The notes under the pieces: generated by a model
The model's input: only the letters and a program-made list of their open reading frames with translations
What the model was told of the DNA's origin: nothing
The model's database searches: none
Shown here: piece by piece, positions 16,969 to 24,972 of the stretch
How the letters are laid out: each line of letters opens with the position of its first letter
Numbering within the stretch: the first letter of the stretch is position 1
Position numbers and translations under genes: made by a program
DNA from: Roseibium album
GTDB lineage: Bacteria > Pseudomonadota > Alphaproteobacteria > Rhizobiales > Stappiaceae
NCBI RefSeq assembly: GCF_001404515.1
Contig: NZ_CXWE01000005.1
Location: 496,001 to 560,000 of the forward strand
DNA: 64,000 nt
Direction: 5' to 3'

Positions 16969-17994
16969 ATGCTGTTTGACTATATTAGCCTCGCAGGCGG
17001 ATTGGTTGTGCTGATTATTGCCGGCGATGTCTTGGTCAGGGGCTCTGTGGGCATTGCGCAGCGACTTGGAATCCCCAACCTGGTGATCGGTTTGACGATC
17101 GTGGCGTTCGGAACGTCCGCTCCCGAGCTTGTCATTTCTCTCAAGGCGGCGCTCGAAGATGCCGGCGGCATCGCGATCGGGAACGTGGTCGGCTCCAATA
17201 TCGCCAATGTCCTGCTGGTTCTGGGATTGCCGGCACTGATTGCAGCCACGCCCTGCGGCGAAGCCGGCGCAACACGCAACGCCCTGTTCATGGTAGCAGT
17301 CACTGTTGTCTTCATCGGAATTTGCTTTTTCACGCCGATCGGCCTGATGGACGGTGTGGCTCTGTTGTGTCTGCTCGCAATGTTTCTGGCCGCGTCCACA
17401 ATAACTGCCCAGCGGCACCGCAAGGCGCAGAAGAAGATTGCAGCGGCTTCCGCCGGCGCAGCCGTCGCCGACACAGGTGTGGATGCGGATCTGGGCACTG
17501 AAGATGCTCTCGACGATGTCGAGGATGTTCCCGATTCTGTCTGGATCGCGCTTGTCTACATTGTTCTTGGCCTCGTCGGCCTGCCGCTCGGCGCCCATTT
17601 CACAATTACCGGAGCCACGGACATTGCAATGCACTGGGGCGTCAGCGAAGCCGTCATTGGCCTGACGGTCATCGCCCTTGGTACGTCGCTTCCCGAATTG
17701 GCGACGACAGTGATGGCTGCCATCCGTCAGCACGGCGCGGTCGCCATCGGCAACGTGATCGGTTCGAACATCTTCAATCTGCTCGCGATTATCGGCATCA
17801 CGGCCGTTGTGGTTCCGATAGACGTACCGCCGGAAGTGCTCAAACTGGACGTCTGGGTAATGCTGGCCTGTGCTGTTCTTCTGGCATTCCTCGCGGCCTA
17901 CCGGATCTGCCTGAACAAGATTTCAGGACTGGCCATGACAGCCGCCTACGCGTTCTACATCACAACCGTCTATATGCTCGGAAATGTCAGCTGA
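16969..17994 (+). CDS. Calcium/sodium antiporter (CaCA family, YrbG-like)
   Basis: A 341-aa inner-membrane exchanger with two inverted halves of about five helices each. The alpha-1 repeat is GTSAPELVISL with GNVVGSNIANVLLVLG, and the alpha-2 repeat is GTSLPELATTV with GNVIGSNIFNLLAIIG. These carry the ion-coordinating Glu and Asn residues of the NCX/YrbG family. The cytoplasmic loop between them (about residues 145-190) is longer than in E. coli YrbG and acidic (GVDADLGTEDALDDVEDVPD), which might sense calcium or only be a linker. It probably exports calcium in exchange for sodium or protons. Confidence 0.92.
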   Translation: MLFDYISLAGGLVVLIIAGDVLVRGSVGIAQRLGIPNLVIGLTIVAFGTSAPELVISLKAALEDAGGIAIGNVVGSNIANVLLVLGLPALIAATPCGEAGATRNALFMVAVTVVFIGICFFTPIGLMDGVALLCLLAMFLAASTITAQRHRKAQKKIAAASAGAAVADTGVDADLGTEDALDDVEDVPDSVWIALVYIVLGLVGLPLGAHFTITGATDIAMHWGVSEAVIGLTVIALGTSLPELATTVMAAIRQHGAVAIGNVIGSNIFNLLAIIGITAVVVPIDVPPEVLKLDVWVMLACAVLLAFLAAYRICLNKISGLAMTAAYAFYITTVYMLGNVS

Positions 17995-18065
17995 CGGCAG
18001 GATGTGGCCACTGTAACAAACCCGGCACGGCCCAGCCTCTTCCCCAAACTGGTCTGTGCGCTTAA

Positions 18066-20054
18066 ATGTCTTTCATGCAAGACACATCCGATTCCCGAAA
18101 AGCAGCCGGAAACGGTAACGAAGAAAAAACGCCCAGCGCCAAAAAGGGTGTTGACGTTATCGCCAGCGAAGTCAGACGCCTGCCCAATGGGCCCGGTGTC
18201 TACCGGATGTTGGACGAGAACGGCGAGGTGCTCTACGTAGGCAAGGCGCGAAGCCTCAAAAAGCGGGTCACGAGCTATACGCGGCTGCAGGGACAGTCAA
18301 ATCGCATCATGCGCATGATCCTGTCGACGGCTGCGATGGAGTTCGTTGTCACCCAGACGGAATCGGAAGCGCTTCTGCTGGAAGCCAATCTCATCAAGAG
18401 GCTGCGCCCGCGGTTCAACGTCCTGCTCAGGGACGACAAGTCGTTTCCCTATATTCTGGTCACGGGCGATCACCAGTCCGCAGCAATCGTCAAGCATCGC
18501 GGCGCCAGGAAGCGAAAAGGAGACTATTTCGGTCCATTCGCATCCGCAGGCGCAGTGGACAGAACCATCAACGCGCTTCAGAAGGCCTTCCTGATCCGCA
18601 CCTGCTCGGACAGTTACTACGAAAACCGGTCCCGGCCCTGTCTGCAGTATCAGATCAAGCGATGCGCCGGACCCTGCACGGGCGAAATCGGCCAGGAAGA
18701 TTATGCTGGCCTGGTTTCGGAAGCCAAGGCCTTCCTGTCCGGTCGCAGCCAGCTGATCAAAAAGCAACTGGCCCAGCAGATGGAGGCCGCCTCTGCCGAT
18801 CTCGAATTCGAGCGCGCCGCCATTTACCGTGACCGACTGTCGGCCCTGTCCCATGTGCAGGCACATCAGGGCATCAATCCGCAATCGGTTCAGGAAGCGG
18901 ACGTATTCGCAATCCATCAGGAAGGTGGCCAGACCTGCGTGCAGGTCTTTTTCTTCCGCACAGGCCAGAACTGGGGAAACCGGGCCTATTTTCCAAAGGC
19001 CGACAAATCGCTCGACGAGCCGGAAATCCTGGAGAGTTTCCTCGCCCAGTTCTATGACGACAAACCCGCGCCGAAGCTGATCCTGCTGTCACATGATCTG
19101 GCGGAACAGGACCTTCTTTCCGAAGCGCTCACGGAACGCACCGGTCGCAAGGTCGATGTATCGGTTCCAAGACGTGGTGAAAAGAAGGAACTGGTCGAAC
19201 ACGCCTTGACGAATGCGCGCGAAGCGCTCGGCCGCCGTCTCGCAGAAACCTCCAGCCAGGCGCGTCTTCTCAAGGGTGTTGCCGAGGCCTTCGACCTGAC
19301 CGCGCAACCGCGCCGGATCGAGGTTTACGACAACTCGCACATCATGGGGACGAATGCTGTCGGCGGCATGATCGTTGCCGGTGTCGAAGGCTTCGCCAAG
19401 GGGCAATACCGCAAGTTCAACATCAAGTCCGAAGATCTCGTCCCCGGGGATGACTACGGCATGATGCGCGAGGTTCTGAACCGTCGCTTTTCACGCCTGC
19501 TCAAGGAACATGCCCGTGAGGAAAAGCCCGAAGCCTCGCCGGTGGACCCTGAAGGTGACACAGCCGGCAACGAAGAAAACGGCGCGGATATAACTTCTGA
19601 CATTCCTGCCTGGCCCGATCTGGTTCTGATCGACGGCGGTCAGGGACAACTGACCGCGGCGAGGGAGACACTTGAAGATCTTGGTATTACCGATGTCCCT
19701 CTTGTCGGCATCGCAAAAGGCCCCGACCGGGATGCGGGCCGCGAAAAATTCTTTATTCCCGGAAAACAATCCTTCATGCTGCCGGAACGGGATCCCGTGC
19801 TTTATTTCGTCCAGCGGCTGCGCGACGAAGCGCACCGGTTCGCCATCGGCAGTCACAGGGCGCGGCGCAAGAAGGACATCGTAAAGAACCCGCTGGACGA
19901 AATTGCCGGCATCGGCCCGACCCGGAAAAAGGCGCTTTTGCGCCACTTCGGCACTGCGAAGGCCGTTTCCAAGGCCGGGATCGATGACCTGGCCGCTGTT
20001 CCTGGCATTTCCGAAGCCATTGCAAGGCTGGTTTACGATCACTTTCACGAATGA
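18066..20054 (+). CDS. uvrC: Excinuclease ABC subunit C
   Basis: A 662-aa nucleotide-excision-repair nuclease that makes both incisions around a lesion with UvrB. The GIY-YIG domain begins at [20 protein letters not shown] (about residue 43). A Cys cluster, [14 protein letters not shown], lies near residues 195-208. The UVR (UvrB-binding) helix spans about 230-265 ([20 protein letters not shown]). The RNase H-like C-terminal endonuclease contains [13 protein letters not shown] and [11 protein letters not shown], and two helix-hairpin-helix repeats end the protein ([19 protein letters not shown]). An acidic insert (about residues 485-515) sits before the DGGQGQ motif. The start may be Met1 or Met4. 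Confidence 0.97.
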   Translation: MSFMQDTSDSRKAAGNGNEEKTPSAKKGVDVIASEVRRLPNGPGVYRMLDENGEVLYVGKARSLKKRVTSYTRLQGQSNRIMRMILSTAAMEFVVTQTESEALLLEANLIKRLRPRFNVLLRDDKSFPYILVTGDHQSAAIVKHRGARKRKGDYFGPFASAGAVDRTINALQKAFLIRTCSDSYYENRSRPCLQYQIKRCAGPCTGEIGQEDYAGLVSEAKAFLSGRSQLIKKQLAQQMEAASADLEFERAAIYRDRLSALSHVQAHQGINPQSVQEADVFAIHQEGGQTCVQVFFFRTGQNWGNRAYFPKADKSLDEPEILESFLAQFYDDKPAPKLILLSHDLAEQDLLSEALTERTGRKVDVSVPRRGEKKELVEHALTNAREALGRRLAETSSQARLLKGVAEAFDLTAQPRRIEVYDNSHIMGTNAVGGMIVAGVEGFAKGQYRKFNIKSEDLVPGDDYGMMREVLNRRFSRLLKEHAREEKPEASPVDPEGDTAGNEENGADITSDIPAWPDLVLIDGGQGQLTAARETLEDLGITDVPLVGIAKGPDRDAGREKFFIPGKQSFMLPERDPVLYFVQRLRDEAHRFAIGSHRARRKKDIVKNPLDEIAGIGPTRKKALLRHFGTAKAVSKAGIDDLAAVPGISEAIARLVYDHFHE

Positions 20055-20145
20055 AGCGAATGTCGGCAGCGGATTGTTTACGCGTGCACACATGGTGGAA
20101 AAACTGTGCTATGGCAGGGCCAATTCCTCAAATCCGATTTGATGC

Positions 20146-21255
20146 ATGCTCTCCTTTGTCACCCGGCCCCTCAGACAGTTCTTTCCCACATTCGCGTCGC
20201 TCGTCTGCTGGTGCGGCTCGCTCGGTGCGCTGACATTCTGCATTCTCGGCCTGTCTGCCTTTGCCGCACCAGACTACTGGTTCGCGGACAACATGAGCTT
20301 CTTCCTGCGGCAGTTTCTGGTCGCAGGACTGCTCGGCTGTCTTGCCGGAACTCTTGGATTGCTGATGTGGCACAGGCTGCGCCTGATCTACCGGACTGTC
20401 TGGATCCTGGCTGTTGTCTCTTTCCTGTCCCTGGTGGGTTTGACAGCGGCCCGCACTCTGGAGAACACCGCAAGGATCGAGACACCTGCGACCGGTGAAA
20501 AGGTGATCAAGGTCATTTCCATCAACACCGAGCGGATGTTTCTCGGTGACAAGAGACTGACCGCCTTTATGGAAAGGCAACAGCCGGACATTCTCGTCAT
20601 ACAGGAAGCCTTGTGGTGGCTCCAGGAACGTCGCTGGGAACGCCTTGAGCACCCCATCGGCGGACTGGGTGAAAATGGATATCCGGATCATGTCGAGGTC
20701 GGAGCATCAGGCAGCCTGGTGATTTATTCGAACTTCCCGATCCGGCTGGAGAATTCAACGATTGTTCTGGGCGAACTTCATGACACTGCAAGTGTCATTC
20801 ATGACCCGGACCGGGAATTGCTGCAGGTCAGCCTGGACACAGGCGCGCGCGACCTGAAGCTCCTTGCGGTCCATCCGGACAGTCCGAGGAGCCTTGTCCG
20901 TTGGCAAAACAAGCGCCGATACTTCGATGAAGCCGACAATGTCATTCAGGAACTGCAGCAAAGCAGCGACGATCCGCTCGTCGTGATCGGCGACTGGAAC
21001 AGCGCGCCCTGGTCCGCGCGCTTTCAGCAAACGTTGTCGCAAAATGGCCTGAAGACTGCCTATCCAGGTGGTTGGCCGCGGACAACCAGGTTTTTTTTCG
21101 ACTACCGGCTGCACTGGATTCTCGGTTCGCCGGTGGACCAGTTTGCGGTTTCCGAAGGCGTCAAGGTGCTCAACGTATCGACCGGTCCGGACATCGGATC
21201 AGATCACTTGCCGCTCATCGTCGAACTTGAATTGCCGTCTCCGGGCAATAATTGA
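20146..21255 (+). CDS. Membrane-anchored endonuclease/exonuclease/phosphatase family protein
   Basis: A 369-aa protein with three predicted N-terminal helices (about residues 15-100) followed by an EEP-fold domain. The domain shows VIKVISINTE at the first strand, DILVIQEA with the metal-binding Glu, VHPDSPRS, VVIGDWNSAPW (D-x-N) and the terminal GSDHLPLIVE with the catalytic Asp-His. The same architecture occurs in the YafD-like group of uncharacterised membrane EEP proteins. The catalytic domain probably faces the periplasm. Substrate (DNA, phospholipid or nucleotide) unknown. It lies between uvrC and tdk. Confidence 0.8.
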   Translation: MLSFVTRPLRQFFPTFASLVCWCGSLGALTFCILGLSAFAAPDYWFADNMSFFLRQFLVAGLLGCLAGTLGLLMWHRLRLIYRTVWILAVVSFLSLVGLTAARTLENTARIETPATGEKVIKVISINTERMFLGDKRLTAFMERQQPDILVIQEALWWLQERRWERLEHPIGGLGENGYPDHVEVGASGSLVIYSNFPIRLENSTIVLGELHDTASVIHDPDRELLQVSLDTGARDLKLLAVHPDSPRSLVRWQNKRRYFDEADNVIQELQQSSDDPLVVIGDWNSAPWSARFQQTLSQNGLKTAYPGGWPRTTRFFFDYRLHWILGSPVDQFAVSEGVKVLNVSTGPDIGSDHLPLIVELELPSPGNN

Positions 21256-21317
21256 AACATTGGCTGTGACTTAATCCTGAAAGTGTTTGAGCCTGCGGCC
21301 CGGATTCGGAAGACTGC

Positions 21318-21929
21318 GTGTTGACCGACACCGATTCCATGACAGTTAGAATGGCCAAGCTTTACTTCAACTACTCTTCCATGAACGCCGGCAAGACGAC
21401 CGTGCTTTTGCAGGCAGCCTACAATTATGAGGAACGCGGAATGAATGCGCTCCTCCTCATCGCAGCTTTTGACGACCGCGGCGGCAAGGGCAGAATAGCC
21501 TCCCGCATCGGTCTGGCAGCAGATGCCGATATCTTTACAGCCCAGGACGACGTGTTCGATCACGTGAAAGCAACGCACCAGACCACGCCGGTCGACGCTG
21601 TTTTTGTCGACGAGGCCCAGTTCCTGACGGAGGGCCAGGTCTGGCAATTGGCAAACGTCGCAGACAAGCTGCGCATTCCCGTCATGTGCTTCGGGCTGCG
21701 CACAGATTTCCAGGGAAAACTGTTCCCCGGCAGCGCGGCATTGCTCGCTCTTGCCGACAATCTCAAGGAAATCAAGACGATCTGCTGGTGCGGCCGCAAA
21801 GCCACCATGGTTGCCCGGCTCGACGGCAATGGCCGGATCCTCGAAGAAGGCGATCAGGTCGTTATTGGTGGCAATGAAACCTATGTGTCGCTCTGCCGGA
21901 ACCACTGGAGTCGCAGGGAACTGGCGTGA
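21318..21929 (+). CDS. tdk: Thymidine kinase
   Basis: A 203-aa type II thymidine kinase that phosphorylates thymidine for the salvage pathway. The GTG at 21318 is backed by GGAAG five bases upstream; the more usual family start is the ATG at 21351 (MAKLYFNYSSMNAGKTT). Walker A is SSMNAGKTT, the Walker B-like catalytic segment is VDAVFVDEAQFL with the catalytic Glu, and the lasso region FGLRTDFQGKLFPGS is intact. Zinc ligands appear in CWCGRK and a final C-R-N-H. No neighbouring gene shares this pathway. Confidence 0.95.
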   Translation: MLTDTDSMTVRMAKLYFNYSSMNAGKTTVLLQAAYNYEERGMNALLLIAAFDDRGGKGRIASRIGLAADADIFTAQDDVFDHVKATHQTTPVDAVFVDEAQFLTEGQVWQLANVADKLRIPVMCFGLRTDFQGKLFPGSAALLALADNLKEIKTICWCGRKATMVARLDGNGRILEEGDQVVIGGNETYVSLCRNHWSRRELA

Positions 21930-22133
21930 CATCTACCGAAATTGGGCGAGTTCCGGCTGTCACCAGGTGCCGCAGTGATCCCGGATCCTGAAAAGGACCT
22001 CTCCGAAAAGTATCAGGACCGCTTTCTGCGCTAACTCGCACCGTTTCGCCGGTCCGTCTGTTGGCGCCGCGCACCTGTAACAAAGTGGAACGCAATCCGG
22101 TCCTTCATCAATCTGGCAGTCTGCCAGCTGTTG

Positions 22134-22162
22134 TTGGCAATCGGTTAGCAGATATGCATTAT
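22134..22162 (+). promoter_or_regulatory. Possible sigma70 promoter of the partner-switching cluster
   Basis: TTGGCA (22134-22139), a 17-base spacer, then CATTAT (22157-22162), about 50 bases before the first gene of the cluster. It is a reasonable but imperfect match to the consensus; the match alone does not prove use. Confidence 0.3.
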
Positions 22163-22211
22163 GTTGATAATACAGCTGAAGATAAACGATCAAACCTAGT
22201 CGGCAGCCGCA

Positions 22212-22643
22212 TTGGAAAGCGAACGAGTATTCGAAATTAGTGTGAGAAACGATCTGTCGGAGATGGGAACCGTAAGCACCACTCTCGACGATATCGGCAC
22301 ACGATTCACGCTTCCCTGCAAGGCGGTAATGCAAGTCCAGATCGCCCTGGACGAGGCTTTGAGCAACATTGTCAAATATGCGTGGCCGGAGGGGGGCGAG
22401 CACGAAGCTCTGGTCAAAATTGCCGTCTTGCCCGATCAACTTAAAATTCAGATCATTGATGATGGGCAACCATTTGATATCAGCCAGATCAGAACCGTGC
22501 TTCCTGCGCCGGGAGACAGCAGAAAGAAGTATGGCGGGCGTGGGATAATCATGCTCAAGAAACTGGTCGACAACATTGAATATGACCGTAAGAACGGCCG
22601 GAATTATTTGACACTTTCAAAAACAACCAGTCCACTTCAGTAA
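22212..22643 (+). CDS. RsbW-like serine-kinase anti-sigma factor/ATP-binding protein
   Basis: A 143-aa GHKL ATPase-domain protein of the RsbW/SpoIIAB group. The N-box is ALDEALSNIVKYAWPEG (Glu48, Asn52), the ATP-lid Asp lies in IIDDGQPFD (83-85), and the G2 box is YGGRGIIMLKKLVD (107-120). Such proteins phosphorylate a partner STAS protein on serine and bind either that partner or a target regulator. The start is TTG at 22212 (MESERVF); there is no strong ribosome binding site. It is the first gene of a compact five-gene run with an STAS gene two bases on and a PP2C phosphatase at the end. No sigma factor lies nearby, so its target is unknown. Confidence 0.85.
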   Translation: MESERVFEISVRNDLSEMGTVSTTLDDIGTRFTLPCKAVMQVQIALDEALSNIVKYAWPEGGEHEALVKIAVLPDQLKIQIIDDGQPFDISQIRTVLPAPGDSRKKYGGRGIIMLKKLVDNIEYDRKNGRNYLTLSKTTSPLQ

Positions 22644-22666
22644 GATTGGCCCAGGGTGCGGAAGAC

Positions 22667-23035
22667 ATGGATATTGCGGACAATTTAAAAGTTAATCTTG
22701 TAGTTCAGGAAAATACTTGCATTGCATCGATCGAAGGCCGAATCGATAGCAGCAACGCAACGAAACTTACAGAATATCTCACCCAGGTCATTGCCGAACG
22801 CGGTCCGACCATGATCCTCGATCTGAAAGACCTGTCCTATCTGACCAGCGCCGGCTTCCGCGCAATGTTGATCACGACCGACGAAGCAGAAGAAAAAGGC
22901 GGTGCTCTAACGCTTTGCAATGTCAGCCCCGACATGAAGGAACTGTTCGAAATGGGGGGCATGATTGATGTATTCGTTATTCATGAAAACATTGATGCCG
23001 CGGTATCATCCCGGCAACATAATGCTTCCATGTAA
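22667..23035 (+). CDS. STAS-domain anti-sigma factor antagonist (RsbV-like)
   Basis: A 122-aa STAS protein from the ATG at 22667 (a TTG at 22646 would add seven residues). Features are IEGRIDSSNATKLTEYL and MILDLKDLSYLTSAGFRAML, with Ser61 at the position that RsbW-type kinases phosphorylate and SpoIIE-type phosphatases dephosphorylate. CNVSPDMKELFEMGGMIDVF is the usual last helix. It is predicted to be the switch of the cluster: unphosphorylated it would bind the kinase encoded just upstream. It is followed by an AT-rich gap of 65 bases and then the receptor genes. Confidence 0.85.
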   Translation: MDIADNLKVNLVVQENTCIASIEGRIDSSNATKLTEYLTQVIAERGPTMILDLKDLSYLTSAGFRAMLITTDEAEEKGGALTLCNVSPDMKELFEMGGMIDVFVIHENIDAAVSSRQHNASM

Positions 23036-23100
23036 GTAAAAGAAGAAGCATATAGATAAATAAAAGAGAAGAATTGACACCAATTCCACGGGAGGGGAAA

Positions 23101-24024
23101 ATGCTTGTCAATAAATTAATAGTAATATCTTCATTTTTAGCCATGAAGATCGTTGCATTTATTTCGCTGATAGCACTTACCACCTCTACTTACGCGCGTC
23201 CGCTCGACGAGATATTGGAATCTGGTGAAATAAGATTTTGCGTAGTTGTTTGGGGACCAATGGTCGGCAAAGTAAATCCTTCCGATTGCCTTGGAAACGA
23301 GTGCGCTTTTGAAGGCCCCGTCAAGAACCTTTCGCTCGCCTTCGCAGAGTTTCTCGATCCGCAGCTCGAACCGTCCTTTCGTGTGCTGAAATGGGACCAG
23401 CAGTTTCACAATGAGGATGGTGTCACACTTCGCGACGAGAGCTACACCCCTGCCCTCATGTCTTCAGGAACGTGTGATCTTTACACGTCCTTCATGGCCG
23501 AGCGCGCCTGGCGGCAAAAGAAACTTGCAATGCCCGCAGTCTGGCCGGGACGATACGTTATCGTTATTCACAAGGACCGTGCGGAAGAGTTTGGAGACTT
23601 GAGTTCATTGGCTGGAAAAGTCGGTGCGGTCATCGAAAACTCAACCCAGCACACTGCACTGGATCAGATGAACTCCACTGATTTTTCCGGCAACCCGACA
23701 CAATACAGCTTCGTTCAGAACTACGGTGAAGGCATTGATGCGGTCGAGGTCGGCGAAGTGGACTATACCGTGATAGGAGCCGACTCCGCCCTTTGGTACG
23801 GCCGGAACGAGGCGAAAAATTCTGTTGCTGTCTTTCCGATCGGCCCGGAAAGGATGAACAACTGGGCACTTCACAAGGACCACACCGAACTGCTTGGAAA
23901 AGTAACCGAATTCATCGAAATCCAGCAGGTCTCCAAGGGATCTGCACTGGATCAGTTGTTCAAGGATTATACCGGTCTATCCTATGCCAAGTATCTTCGA
24001 TTGATCAGTCATGGGATCAGGTAA
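23101..24024 (+). CDS. Periplasmic solute-binding-like protein 1 of the signalling cluster
   Basis: A 307-aa exported protein. The ATG at 23101 follows GGGAGGGG directly, a very strong site. Residues 1-32 form a signal peptide (ending TYA). The mature start RPLDEILESGEIRFCV is the usual opening of family 3 solute-binding proteins, and SGTCDLY and LAGKVGAVIENSTQHTALDQ fit the same fold. Four cysteines (47, 63, 68, 125) have counterparts in the next gene, its clear paralogue. No ABC or TRAP permease is adjacent; instead the gene lies between an STAS gene and a sensor phosphatase, so it is probably a receptor. Ligand unknown. Confidence 0.8.
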   Translation: MLVNKLIVISSFLAMKIVAFISLIALTTSTYARPLDEILESGEIRFCVVVWGPMVGKVNPSDCLGNECAFEGPVKNLSLAFAEFLDPQLEPSFRVLKWDQQFHNEDGVTLRDESYTPALMSSGTCDLYTSFMAERAWRQKKLAMPAVWPGRYVIVIHKDRAEEFGDLSSLAGKVGAVIENSTQHTALDQMNSTDFSGNPTQYSFVQNYGEGIDAVEVGEVDYTVIGADSALWYGRNEAKNSVAVFPIGPERMNNWALHKDHTELLGKVTEFIEIQQVSKGSALDQLFKDYTGLSYAKYLRLISHGIR

Positions 24025-24054
24025 CCCGAATTTCTGAAACGGGGGAGACAAACA

Positions 24055-24972
24055 GTGTTCGCACGCGTTCGATATAGTCTCCAGACAGGCGTCGTCCTGG
24101 CGTTGATCCTGGTGGCGTCAATGTCCGATACCCTGCATGCCCGCCCATTGAACGACATCATTGAGAGTGGCGAAATCAGGTTTTGCGTCGCGCCAATTCA
24201 TCCCTCGATCGCTTCCGCCGAACCTCCAGTCTGCAGGACTGATTGCAAGTTGAGCGGTCCGGTTGTCGAAGAAGCCAGGGCGTTCGCGGCTTCACTGGGC
24301 GAAAACATGAAGGTCAAGTTCGTCACCATTGGCTGGGACGAACAGTTTCATGACCAAAGAGGCATTACAGACCGGGCATCCGATTCAACACCCCGGCTTT
24401 TGGAAAACGGTACATGTGACATCTATCCCAGTCATCTCACGATCACGGACTGGCGATTGCGCATGATGGATATCGTTCCGCTTTTTAACAGCAGGATGAT
24501 GGTGATCGTCGACAAGGGGCGACAGGAAGACTTCAAGATGCCCGCAGACCTGGCTGGAAAATCCACTGCGGCCGAAAAAGACACCTCGTTTCACAGCTGG
24601 ATACAGGCTCAAAACGAGGGAAAATTCTCTGACAACCCGATCCTGGTTGAGCTCCTCAGTTCCGAAGAGGTCTTTCAGTCCCTTGATGACAACAAGATCG
24701 ATTTTGTGCTCACGGACGCAAACGCTGCAATCTGGTCCATCCGCCACACACTGAACAATGCTGCGGTCGCCTTCCCGGTAGGTGAAGACGAGCAGATAGG
24801 TTGGGGCGTCAGCAAATCGGACAAGGCACTTCAGAAGACGATCGAGACCTATTTTGCCGAGCAGAAGTCAAGCAACACCTCGACCTACAACAGAATTTGG
24901 GAAGACCATTTCGGCGTCTCGCTGACCCGGTTTGAAAATCTCCTCAATTCACTGAGTCAATTGCCGAGATGA
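24055..24972 (+). CDS. Periplasmic solute-binding-like protein 2 of the signalling cluster
   Basis: A 305-aa exported paralogue of the preceding protein. The GTG at 24055 has GGGGGAG seven bases upstream. The signal peptide ends near TLHA (residue 29), followed by RPLNDIIESGEIRFCV. Cysteines 44, 60, 64 and 121 match those of protein 1, and W-D-E-Q-F-H near residue 94 matches W-D-Q-Q-F-H in protein 1, so a tandem duplication is clear. Divergence elsewhere suggests different ligands or a heterodimer. Its last codon overlaps the ATG of the sensor phosphatase (ATGA), which points to coupled translation and a joint function. Confidence 0.8.
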   Translation: MFARVRYSLQTGVVLALILVASMSDTLHARPLNDIIESGEIRFCVAPIHPSIASAEPPVCRTDCKLSGPVVEEARAFAASLGENMKVKFVTIGWDEQFHDQRGITDRASDSTPRLLENGTCDIYPSHLTITDWRLRMMDIVPLFNSRMMVIVDKGRQEDFKMPADLAGKSTAAEKDTSFHSWIQAQNEGKFSDNPILVELLSSEEVFQSLDDNKIDFVLTDANAAIWSIRHTLNNAAVAFPVGEDEQIGWGVSKSDKALQKTIETYFAEQKSSNTSTYNRIWEDHFGVSLTRFENLLNSLSQLPR

